DNA of 64,000 bases from NCBI GenBank assembly GCA_025093985.1, contig JACAAK010000009.1, positions 3,100,001 to 3,164,000 of the forward strand, read 5' to 3'. Shown piece after piece: positions 11,192 through 20,836 of the stretch. The stretch's first letter is position 1. Every line of letters begins with the position of its first letter. Both the position numbers and the translations under genes were made by a program. A model generated the notes under the pieces. The model searched no databases and was not told where the DNA came from. It saw only the letters and a list, made by a program, of their open reading frames with translations. The stretch comes from Calvatia gigantea. Lineage: Eukaryota; Basidiomycota; Agaricomycetes; Agaricales; Lycoperdaceae.

Positions 11192-12360
11192 TCCTCCCTC
11201 CGTTTATCCGACAAACTTTTTCTCTCCACGTGTCACAACGGCCCTCCCACCCCCTTCTATCCAATACACGACTGGTGAACTTACCAAACGCGTGTCCCAT
11301 CCATAAAAAGAGCCGTTAAGGGAGGTTGAAGACCCAGGCGCCTATTCGTGCACGCGCCCACGACCCTGACTCTACCCATTTCGTGAAGGTGGCAAGGCTT
11401 TGTTGCTGAACCCCATACACGACGTGGGTACCCTGCCCTGTGTTGACAAGATGATGCTACCTTCTACCTCCGTCCTCCTCGCTACCAACTCCTCCCTCAG
11501 AGCTCTCCACCGCGAGGGAGTTACCTACCATAACCTAATTCCCCCCCCCCCCATTTTTCACCGTTCGGATGGTGTAGGACCGGACGTGTTCTCGAGTCGC
11601 GTAGGGCCAGAAAAGGGGGGAGGCTGACGGAAGCTGGGGGAGGGGAGGGGTGGCGTCCCCAGGCCTAAACGAGCTCATTTGGGAAGCTATCGGTGAAAGG
11701 CGAGCGCCCGCTCAGTTGAAGGCGGATCAATTTCAGTGTTCACGGCCCTCCTACAAGAAGGATCCCCGCGCCACTCACAATTTGAAGATGGGCGCATGAC
11801 TGGGACAAAGTTGTGAACGTAGAGGTTGGATGATTGTGTTGTGTTGGTGGCAGATGACCAGTGAGGGAACTCCCAGAAGCGCGTCAGACACGTCCATTTG
11901 GGTGAATAGACATCCGTGAGTTTGTCAATGGCAAAACGCACGTTTCGAACGTAATTCACGTGCTCGGAGGACGTCTTGAGCACTTCCAAATGCCGGGACC
12001 TAGATTAAAGCGTGGTGCTACTTTATTATAATCGTCCCCGTATTATTGCCGTCGAACACCCCACCATACCACCGAATTAAAAAAAAAAACGTGAAAAAAG
12101 ACGTTTCGGGGATGGTAAACTGTCCCAGAAACAGGAAACTCAGAGGGCGGGAGTTCTGACGCGTGCCCACACGCAGACGACCTCATCTTATCCTCCCCCC
12201 CACTACATTCCTTCCTCGCCTACCCACCCATCCTGCCTCGTATGCTCCCGCGGTCCTCAACACCCCGTTCACCCGATTGACCTTTCGTGGACCCACCGAA
12301 TGCCTGTGTAATCCACAGAAGCCGATATTCGGAGGCGCTGTTGTCGGACCAACGCAATCA
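11192..12360. other. Gene-free stretch
   Basis: No coding signal. It contains homopolymer runs (C-run near 11540, A-run near 12080) and generally pyrimidine-rich sequence. No repeat copy was noticed elsewhere in the window. Confidence 0.4.
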
Positions 12361-12369
12361 CGGACACCC

Positions 12370-12620
12370 TAGATTTCATGTGGCTTGATGGGATACGAGT
12401 CACGTTTGCTGCGGGTTCTGATAACGATCATAATACCTCCTTTACCACTCTCCGTGATGAAATCAACGTTGCAGCTTCGACTCCCATCAAATAAGTATAT
12501 CATTAATCCCACAAACGTAACAGATGGCCAATAATATCCTCGTACCTGGAGGTTATCTTGAACTAGTACAAGGACGTTAACCCATACTCCCACCCGGCAA
12601 AAATATTGGCTTCACGAAAA
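12370..12620 (+). repeat. Left copy of duplicated segment (outer block)
   Basis: This block is clearly homologous to 17876-18115: both contain CGTTTGCTGCGGG, GATAACGATCATAATACCTC and CTCGTACCTG followed by a CACGAAA landmark. It marks the left end of a segment duplicated in tandem; the next homologous blocks are the DUF6533 gene and its 5' flank. Coding content of this block is unclear. Confidence 0.7.
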
Positions 12621-12959
12621 GCTTGTGCTTTTTGCTGGACAACCAGGCGGCGATTATAGCGCTGTAAAACGGTTTACATGAACTTCTGTAAAAGAACCTC
12701 TAAATTAATGGATACTTTTATTTTCTCATTATGTTTTTTTTTTGAAAAGTGGGTTGTGGAGTCTCCCCCTGAAGGTGATTCCAAGAGGATTTGCCGGAAT
12801 TAGAACCGGTCTTGAGCGTCCACAGAAAAACATGGTATCTGGAATGAAATTGGTAGCACCCCTTGGTGAGGCGGCCTGAAGGACTTACTCATCCACTTGG
12901 TTGATTGTTGCTTTCGTGGGGACGTGCCTCGCATTTCGGGGCAAACCAATAACTCGTTC

Positions 12960-13334
12960 GCACCCGGAGCTTTCAGGGTATGTCATCTTCCTAATCGGGT
13001 ATGTTAGCCGTGCAGCCGGCCAAACTTGGAGGCGGGCGTCAGGGCCCTTGGGATAGAGGTAATATTAACCATCGCGGGACACTTCGGTCAAGGGGCAACC
13101 TCCGATGCTTGATATCGTTTCAGAATATTCAGGCATGCTATACACCGGTGCTAAGTTAGTCACGCAAGTGTGATGCTGTGCGCACCGGCGCCATCGTACA
13201 AGCGTGATCTCTCTCCGCTCCGCGAACGGGTTTCCCTCTCGAAATTGAATCTCCGGTGATCAAGACTGGGATTGACAATGTTGATCAAAGATGTTGTTAA
13301 GGCTAAAATGTTGTTAAGGCTGATCAAAGATGTT
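12960..13334 (+). repeat. 5' flank copy A of DUF6533 unit
   Basis: The block from 13032 to 13334 reads as identical to 14722-15024 (offset 1690 bp) and is diverged from 18860-19160. It ends in three copies of GATGTTGTTAAGGCT, of which copy B retains a truncated third. It is the upstream region of the DUF6533-type gene, so it probably includes its promoter. Confidence 0.8.
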
Positions 13335-13465
13335 GTTAAGGCTGTGTAAATTAATTGTCAGAAGGTGTTGAATGAGGGCGTTGATAGTACGCGAGGGAGG
13401 GTTTAAAATCAGAGAGACTTGTGTTGCTTCGCCATAGCTCTCGCCTGGCACCCCGATCGATTGAT

Positions 13466-13522
13466 ATGGATGGACTTATCAAAACGCTGGTCTGGGCTAT
13501 TGAGCAATTCAACGCAACCAAT
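13466..13522 (+). pseudogene. Orphan first exon of a DUF6533 gene (copy A)
   Basis: An ATG-started 19-codon exon, MDGLIKTLVWAIEQFNATN, ends at a GTAAGT donor. It matches exon 1 of the intact copy at 19279 (MDGIIIKKLIWTIEQFNATN). After about 40 bp of intron the homology stops at 13562, where an unrelated truncated GTPase gene begins. The remaining exons appear 1.5 kb downstream (copy B), which in turn lacks this exon. Confidence 0.75.
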
Positions 13523-13553
13523 GTAAGTCCCGGAGACCTTTATCCGCGAGGGA

Positions 13554-14056
13554 TTACTGATTGAGCGTCGGAGTAGGACATGATTCATTAACAACGGACT
13601 GATATGCTAGCCAATTACGGATTTTCTGCAGTACTTGGAAAGGACCTAGAGCATTGATCGTAGAACCATCGAAGCCGGGGGTATCTAGAAGTACGATCCG
13701 GTTCCCATAAACAGGGTGTTTCACCCGCGTTGGTTTTACCTCCGTTGTTCTACTGGGCGATAGACCGCTCTGCGCTCGTTTGCCTGGCTGACTTGCCAGC
13801 AAATCCACCAGCTGGAGAACGCAAGGACAACATTGTATCATTCACCTGCTGTTGAAAATGCGTCAACTTACGTAGCTCTTGCCACTACCAGAAGGGCCCA
13901 TAAGGCTATTAATAAGAGAGGTCAAAAGAGCTGTTGTAGCCGTAGAGGAGCAGGCACTGACGCAATGATTATGTCGTCCTGCCTGATCTCCTTGATGGCG
14001 GCGACGTCAGCAGCATTCAAGACTTGCATCGTATTCACGGGTGGTTTGGAGCCCAT
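13554..14056 (-). pseudogene. Truncated P-loop GTPase (AIG1/G-domain type)
   Basis: Three in-frame minus-strand exons (14056-13962, 13905-13872, 13811-13554) encode a G-domain N-terminus. It has an acidic lead-in ending DDIIIA, Walker A LMGPSGSGKS at residues 33-42, then LLASQPGKRAQSGLSPS and the G3 motif IVLLDTPGFDGS. This order is typical of basidiomycete G-domain (AIG1/septin-like) proteins. The gene stops at the junction with the DUF6533 intron sequence, losing the G4/G5 guanine-specificity motifs, so nucleotide binding would be incomplete. The first two introns have good consensus (GTCAGT...AATAG, GTAAGT...CCAG). It looks like an inserted, 3'-truncated gene. Confidence 0.72.
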
Positions 14057-14560
14057 CTCCGGTGATTATGGAGTAGCGATAGGAGCGTTTAGACGTGTCG
14101 GGTGGTTTGTGGGAAGGCAGGAGTAGCGATGAGAAGGAAACGTCGAATCTGAGTGCACGAGGGTACACGAGGTAGAGTCGTGTCTCAGCTTGAATGTTCA
14201 GCGCTTGTGCACCACTTCATTATGGGGGGATAATTCGACATTCGCGGGGGTATTTCTTCAACTGAGCGGCTGGCGTGGTAACGCGATTGGCTGGGGAGTT
14301 CGCAGTCCGTGAATGTGGAGAGGAAGGCCAGATTATTACCTTTGAATCTGACATATGTACGAACAGGCAAGATCTGAGATCTAATCTTGATAAAAATAGA
14401 AGAATTTTTGTCGGGGGTAGCACTTTAAGTAATATTACAGGCTGTGAATTTAGAGCAGGTGGGCTGGGATGTGTTTGTCGGGGGTTGTTCTTCAGGTTAA
14501 TGACAAACAACGCGTTGAACACGTGACTGCCCACCCGGAATGTGCACGTTCGATTGAGCC
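14057..14560. other. Insert DNA upstream of the GTPase fragment
   Basis: No clear gene. It is probably the promoter region carried in with the truncated GTPase gene. The boundary with the returning DUF6533 5' flank lies near 14560-14590. Confidence 0.4.
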
Positions 14561-14590
14561 TGGTGATGTCATCTTCCTAATCGGGTGTGT

Positions 14591-14686
14591 TAACCGCAGC
14601 CGGCCAAACCTCCCCAGTGTCTTGTCGCCGTCTGGATATAACCGCAGCCGGCCAAACCTCCCCAGTGTCTTGTCGCCGTCTGGATA
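14591..14686 (+). repeat. Two exact 48-bp tandem copies
   Basis: The 48-bp unit beginning TAACCGCAGCCGGCCAAACC and ending GTCTGGATA is present twice head to tail (14591-14638, 14639-14686). The related flank near 18785 has one copy, so this is a local duplication in copy B. Confidence 0.9.
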
Positions 14687-14721
14687 TCTTTCAAAAATAC
14701 CACAGAAATTATGATTTTGGA

Positions 14722-15024
14722 GCGGGCGTCAGGGCCCTTGGGATAGAGGTAATATTAACCATCGCGGGACACTTCGGTCAAGGGGCAACCTCCGATGCTT
14801 GATATCGTTTCAGAATATTCAGGCATGCTATACACCGGTGCTAAGTTAGTCACGCAAGTGTGATGCTGTGCGCACCGGCGCCATCGTACAAGCGTGATCT
14901 CTCTCCGCTCCGCGAACGGGTTTCCCTCTCGAAATTGAATCTCCGGTGATCAAGACTGGGATTGACAATGTTGATCAAAGATGTTGTTAAGGCTAAAATG
15001 TTGTTAAGGCTGATCAAAGATGTT
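14722..15024 (+). repeat. 5' flank copy B of DUF6533 unit
   Basis: Reads as identical to 13032-13334. It joins directly to the intron-1 sequence CGAGGGATTACTGATT (15025-15040), skipping the exon-1 region found in copy A. Confidence 0.85.
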
Positions 15025-15040
15025 CGAGGGATTACTGATT

Positions 15041-16513
15041 CCCGTTTTCAGTACATCAAGGGTTAGTCTATTGTAATTTGTAGGATGGACACTCCGAACG
15101 CACCTGACAAGTGAACGTACATAGCCGTGCTCTTGACACTCTTTACCGCGGATTACTTCCATACATTGATCACAGAGGTACGTCCTACCTTCGTAGCCCC
15201 CCTTTCAGTGATTTAACACCGAACGTAGATCAACTTTCTTTGGCCAGCTCCATGGACGTTTGTCAAGATCCTCTTCTTTATCACACGTTATTCACCTTTC
15301 ATTGATGAATCCGTGGGTCTGGCGAGTAGGTGATCTCATATTCTGGCGAACCATGAGATGACGGTAACTTTTTAGCCGTCGCCATGTCAAATCCCTCAGT
15401 TGAGGTGCGTTTTCGGTGATCAGCATCCGTCTAGCTAGAGGACTGAGGACTCCCTACACAGCTTTGTGGTCGTCTCCTTAGGGTCAACCTTTGGACGAGC
15501 GGTTTAGGACAGCTGTCTGCACACAGTGAGCACACTCATGATTTATCTTTACAACGTATTTTAGGTCGTATCTCTCCCCTCTGTTCTGATACTTAGTTCT
15601 CTTGATCTATCGGGCATATGCCTTATTGGGGCGAACACGCCTTTCCGCGATCCTGCTTTCTATATTAGCCGTTGTAAGCCCTCTAAATCGCTCAGTTGCG
15701 CTCATTCCCTTCAGCAAACTTACATCCCGGATCCAGGTCGTATCCGCAAATGGACTTACTTGCCTTGCTAAGATCGATCAAGGCATATCTGGTCAGCAAG
15801 CCTGTTCCCGTAAAAGTCATTTCGGTCTAATCTATTCAAACTAGTAACGAGCTCACCACTGCCTGGTCTCCTTCCCGGGTGCCTGAATGCCACCTCCTCC
15901 ACTGCCACAAACAAGTTTGCCATTGCTGGGATTATCGCTTCAATTGTTTACGAAACCAGTGAGTCGGGTATTAATACTGGAATGGTTTCAACTTATAACT
16001 TTGGACCATCACAAGTCCTCTTTGGAACAGTTTATTGGGCGAAAGTGAGGAAGTACAGAGAAAATCGCAATCGCTTGATGAAAAAAATATACAGCGATGC
16101 AATAATTTATTATCTGATCTCTCTTGGTGAGTGATTGAGCTTTATGATTCTACCCATGACCGCCAGTAAACGCCAGACTGAATCGCGTACTTGACAGTCA
16201 TTTCGACATCGGGCATCGTCATGTGGTTTGCTTCAAATGGACCGATCCGCGAACTGTCCGATACGTAAGTCGATTCCTACCAGTGATATACAACGCTAAT
16301 CGCCCTGGACCTTCTAGGGTTCCAAGGACCTTGATTAGCATCGTCTCCTGTAAAATCATACTGAACATTCGCAAGTTCGGGAACGGACCCCAGACTTTCG
16401 ATACGAATCATGGTGGTGCCGCTAACATGGGAGGAACCAGTGGGCCAATCTCAAGACTTCAATTTGAACATGATGGTCGAAGCACAGGTCCAGATACTGA
16501 GCTTGGACTTTAA
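15041..16513 (+). pseudogene. DUF6533 membrane protein gene lacking exon 1 (copy B)
   Basis: Exons 2 onward of a DUF6533-type gene are readable. They include the segment FLWPAPWTFVKILFFITRYS near 15234-15295, YRAYALLGRTRLSAILLSIL near 15608-15670, the GCLNATSS-type loop near 15880, and the C-terminal VPRTLISIVSCKIILNIRK near 16318-16375. The first exon with the start codon is missing (it lies at 13466). A short insertion relative to copy C near 15580 brings a TGA into the frame ahead of the YRAYALLGR helix. Homology to copy C continues past the stop to about 16830. It is non-functional as it stands unless transcribed from another start. Confidence 0.7.
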
Positions 16514-16829
16514 CCACGCCGTCATTTGGACGAAGGCCGATATCATGCACAGTGTGGTAACACCTCTCGTAGCTATTTATTGTATAAAAACGACTCCACA
16601 CTACCAATTAGTCCCGCAACCGAAACCGTTTGAGGACCCTAACGCGATCAAGGCGACAAAGTACGGCTCGCGAACTTTTCACGGTGACCAAAACGCTCTT
16701 GGCCACTTGGACTGACTTCGTGTGGTGACTGCTGGCATGAAAATGACCTCCAATTTGACCAAAATTGAAACTAACGACCTGCCGGTGGTCAAATCAGAGC
16801 GTTACCGCTGGCTTTGTCAGGCAATATGG

Positions 16830-17875
16830 GGGGTCGTCATTATATTAGAAAAGGACGACCACCTGTAATACGGTCAGTCGGGACTGGGTGCCCAAAACAA
16901 AGGATTAGGTACGGCAGTCTCTCATTTCTTAGCCCAGCAAAAGGAGGGATTTCCGCCTCCCTGGTTCTGTCTTCTGTGCCAAGAGTTCATAAACTAAAAT
17001 GAAAAGGTGACCAGTAAGTCCATAAAGATCACGAAAATTTACGGTTAGGCTCACGTCCTCCCTCCCTCACGTCCCCAATTTACAAAACACCACCTCCTTC
17101 CGCTTTCATGGGATCATGAAGTGGTGACCAGGGTTCAGAGGTGATCAGAGGGGGAAGCCGAACCTATTGAAGTCCGTCGGACATGTAGAGAAAGCCTACA
17201 ATGACCTATTTAGCGTGCCTGTCGGGGTACTCGTGTTGTTGCACTACTTACCCTATGCACAAGATCATTTCTGCACCTCACGAAATGACGACCCCTTCAT
17301 GCGGGTTTCCAGCGGCAACAAAGCGCAAAAGACCATTGTCTTTAACCTCCAGGAAATGTCGTTCATCTCAACCTGGAGTTGGTCCATAATGGCGAGGGGA
17401 GGCGCTCACACACACAAAAAGGTCCTCTTCAAGCAGCACGGCATGCCAGACGGGAATTCAGTCCAGGGGGTCTAAGATTTCAAAACATTGAAAAAGCTGA
17501 ACCATCCCCCCCGCCGCCATCACAAGGTGTCTAAAGCCCGTCTCCCATCCCATCATCCGCCTGTTCTCCTCCTCTGCATTTCCTTTCACCTCCTCTCCCT
17601 TCCTCTTTGGTGTCCCTCACTCCTGATCGATCCATGTCTCACCTCATGCTCCGCTGCATGTTTGGCCTACCGCGGATCCATCGTTGTTCTGTGCATGATT
17701 TTGAGCGGAGTGCCAATCACGCTAAGCTCAGCGTTCAACGTTCATCACTCATTCTATGGGTGGAGGGAAGAGTCTCCCATCGGTACTGCTGCAGTCCTGA
17801 GTGCGACCCTCATAAATTTTGTGACTATGTACGACTGTGATCCTCTATGATCATCTTTCTCAAGCCTTCCGCGAG
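16830..17875. other. Gene-free spacer between the duplicated units
   Basis: No supportable gene. Several ORFs near 17167-17850 are histidine- and proline-rich in overlapping frames and show no family resemblance. Confidence 0.4.
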
Positions 17876-18115
17876 CCACGTTTGCTGCGGGCTCTGATAA
17901 CGATCATAATACCTCCATTACCACTGAAATCAACGCTGCAGCTTCGATTCTCATCAAATACGCACATCATCAATCCCACAAATGTAACCGATGGCCAATA
18001 CAGTAATATCCTCGTACCTGAAGGTTACCTTTAACTAGTTCAAGGACCTTAAGCCATATTCCCACCTGGCAAAAATATCAGCTTCACGAAAGGCTCCGTG
18101 CTTTTTTCCTGGACA
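17876..18115 (+). repeat. Right copy of duplicated segment (outer block)
   Basis: Counterpart of 12370-12620, with several small indels. It shows that the duplicated unit extends at least 1.4 kb upstream of the DUF6533 start. Confidence 0.7.
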
Positions 18116-18770
18116 GCCAGGCGACAGGACCCTGAAAAAAATGACTATGTTTGGAAATATTGCAAAAGGCAAAGAAACGGCACATAGATCACATAATCTT
18201 GATCTCCTCGTTGTATTTCTGTGAAAAGTGTTCATAGCCAGCCTCTCTTTCAAAGTGAACTGGCCGGCTGTGCATTACAGGCACCACATTTCGACCCCAT
18301 CTCACCGACAGTATTTTTCACTGTTCTGAGATTTATCTCATGGAAGCGCCCACAAGACCGAGACTCTCTCGCGATGATTGGGTCACCCGTGAAGACCTTC
18401 GGCACAAGATGGTGATTACCGAAGCTGCTGTCAAGGAGCTTCAGCAGCCGTCAAAGCGTTAGGACATTAAAGTCCTTCTTTTCTTTATTTGTTTCACTCT
18501 ATGTATGGATTGGTGTTCTCATTATTGAAAGGAATGCCATTTACGGGGTACAAGGCGGTGGCAACACGAAAATCGGTGTTGGGTGTAGATACACTTGACC
18601 CCTGATGCCAAATCCGGATAAGAATCGCAAAATTTTTCAAAACTTTATGCGGATCAAAAGTCGAAATCCCGGATCAGGGATCCCCCCCTATATTTGAGGG
18701 TCCTGCCGTGCCTCGTATTTCGAGGCACGGCAATAGCTCGCCTCAGCTGGAGCTTTAGGGTGTGTTATCT
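18116..18770. other. Gene-free, contains a perfect hairpin
   Basis: No ORF of note. A 12-bp perfect inverted repeat with a 5-nt loop lies at 18704-18732. From about 18735 the sequence is homologous to the 5' flank of the other unit (12930 onward). Confidence 0.45.
18704..18732. repeat. Perfect 12-bp hairpin
   Basis: TGCCGTGCCTCG, then TATTT, then CGAGGCACGGCA. It lies upstream of the intact DUF6533 gene. The corresponding place in the other unit (near 12927) keeps only GTGCCTCG followed by CATTTCG. It may be a remnant of a small foldback element. Confidence 0.85.
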
Positions 18771-19278
18771 TCCTGATCCCGCACGTTAACCGTGCAGCCG
18801 GTCAAACCTCCCAAATGTCTTGTTGCCATCTGGAGATCTCTCAAGAATAACACAGAAACTATAATTTTGGAGGCTAGCGTCAGGGCTTTTGGGCTAGGGG
18901 CAGTATTAGCCATCGCGCGACACTTGGGTTGAGGGGCGACCTCCTCTCAATGCCACTATCCACCTGTTTGGCATCGTTTCAGGATATTTATGCATGCTGT
19001 GGGCGCTTGTGCTAAGCTAAGCCACGGTGGTGTACCGTGGTGCTCACCAGCGCCATCATACAAGCGTGATCCTGCTCCGCTCCGCGAGCTAGTTTCCCTC
19101 TCTAAATTTGAATTCCCGGTGGTCGAGACTGGGGCTGACAACGCTGACAGAGGGCGTGGTTAAGGCAGTGTAAGTTAATTGTCAGATGAGGGCGTTGATA
19201 GTACACGAGGGAGGGTTTAAAATCAGAGAGACTTGTGTTGCCTCGCCATAGCTCTGGTTTGGCACTCTAGTCAACAAT

Positions 19279-20836
19279 ATGGATGGAATTATCATCAAAA
19301 AGTTAATCTGGACTATTGAACAGTTCAACGCAACCAATGTAAGTCCCAGAGACCTTCATCCATGAGGGATTACTGATTCACGTTTTCAGTACACCAAAGG
19401 TTAGCGTACTGTATGGACACTCCAAACTTATCTGACAAGTGAACGTACATAGCCGCGCTCCTGACACTCTTTACCGCGGATTACTTCCATACATTGATCA
19501 CAGAGGTACGGCCTACCTTCGTAGTTCCGCTTTCGGTGATTTAACACCAAACGTAGCTCAACTTTCTTTGGCCAGCTCCATGGACGGTTGTCAAGATCCT
19601 CTTCTTTATCACACGTTATTCACCTTTCATTGATGAATCCGTGGGTCTGGCGAGTAGGTGATCTCATATTCTGGCGAACCATGAGATGACGGTAACTTTT
19701 TAGCCGTCGCCATGTCAAATCCCTCAGTTGAGGTGCGTTTTCGGTGATCAGCATCCGTCTAGCTAGAGGACTGAGGACTCCCTACACAGCTTTGTGGTCG
19801 TCTCCTTAGGGTCAACCTTTGGACGAGTGGTATAGGACAGTTCTCTGCACAAAGTGAGCGCAATTGTGATTGACCTTTGCACCTGATTTTAAGTCGTATC
19901 TCTCCCCCTCCTTTGTTAGTTCTCTTGATCTATCGGGCATATGCCTTATTGGGGCGAACACGCCTTTCCGCGATCCTGCTTTCTATATTAGCCGTTGTAA
20001 GCCCTCCAAGTCGCTCAGCTGTACTTATTCCCTTCAGCAAACTTACACCCCGGATCTAGGCCGTATCCGCAAATGCACTTACATGCCTTACCAAGATCAA
20101 TCAAGGCATATCTGGTCAGCAAGCCTGTTCCCGCGAAAACAATTCCGGTCTAATCTACCCAAACTAGTAATGAGCTCACCACTGCCTGGTCTTCTTCCAG
20201 GGTGCCTGAACGCCACCTCCTCCACTGCCACAAACAAGTTTGCCATTGCTGGGATTATCGCTTCAATTGTTTACGAAACCAGTGAGTCGAGTATTAATGC
20301 CGGAATGGTTTAAACTTATAACTCTGGACAATTGCGAGTCCTTTTTGGAACAGTTTATTGGGCGAAAGTGAAGAAGTACAAAGAAAGTCATAATCTCTTG
20401 ATGAGGAAAATATACGGTGACGCATTAATTTATTATCTGATCTCTCTTGGTGAGTGATTGAGCTTTATGGTTCTATTCGTGACCACGAGTAAACGCCAGA
20501 CTGAATCGCGTATTTGACAGCCATTTCGACATCGGGCATCATCGTGTGGTTCGCCTCAGATGGACCGATCCGCGAACTGTCCGATACGTAAGTCGATTCC
20601 TACCAGTGATATACAACGCTAATCGCCCTGGACCTTCTAGGGTTCCAAGGACCTTGATTAGCATCGTCTCCTGTAAAATCATACTGAACATTCGCAAGTT
20701 CGGGAACGGACCCCAGACTTTCGATACGAATCATGGTGGTGCCGCTAACATGGGAGGAACCAGTGGGCCAATCTCAAGGCTTCGATTTGAACATGATGGT
20801 CGAAGCACAGGTCCAGATACTGAGCTTGGACTTTAA
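19279..20836 (+). CDS. DUF6533-type multi-pass membrane protein (copy C)
   Basis: This is the best-preserved copy. Exon 1 is 19279-19338 (MDGIIIKKLIWTIEQFNATN), exon 2 a 10-nt microexon at 19390-19399, exon 3 19453-19505 (ALLTLFTADYFHTLITE) and exon 4 from 19557 (LNFLWPAPWTVVKILFFITR). Later exons include the helix LIYRAYALLGRTRLSAILLSIL near 19925-19995, the loop GCLNATSSTATNKFAIAGII near 20200-20265, VYWAKVKKYKESHNLLMRKIYGD split near 20352-20420, and a last exon with VPRTLISIVSCKIILNIRK ending at 20836. The order and motifs (WPAPW, ITRYxPFID, YRAYALxGR) match the basidiomycete DUF6533 family: about seven membrane spans, function unknown. Exons between 19660 and 19900 are the least certain. 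A stop-free path there was not proven. Confidence 0.65.

Noticed and set aside
14587..14802. ORF with an internal repeated peptide
   Set aside because: The repeat is simply the 48-bp tandem duplication in a non-coding 5' flank; 48 is a multiple of three, so it stays open by chance.
16223..16715. Two overlapping ORFs downstream in DUF6533 copy B
   Set aside because: The first is the genuine last exon with its flanking intron. The second is another frame of the same DNA, repeated in copy C at 20733-21194.
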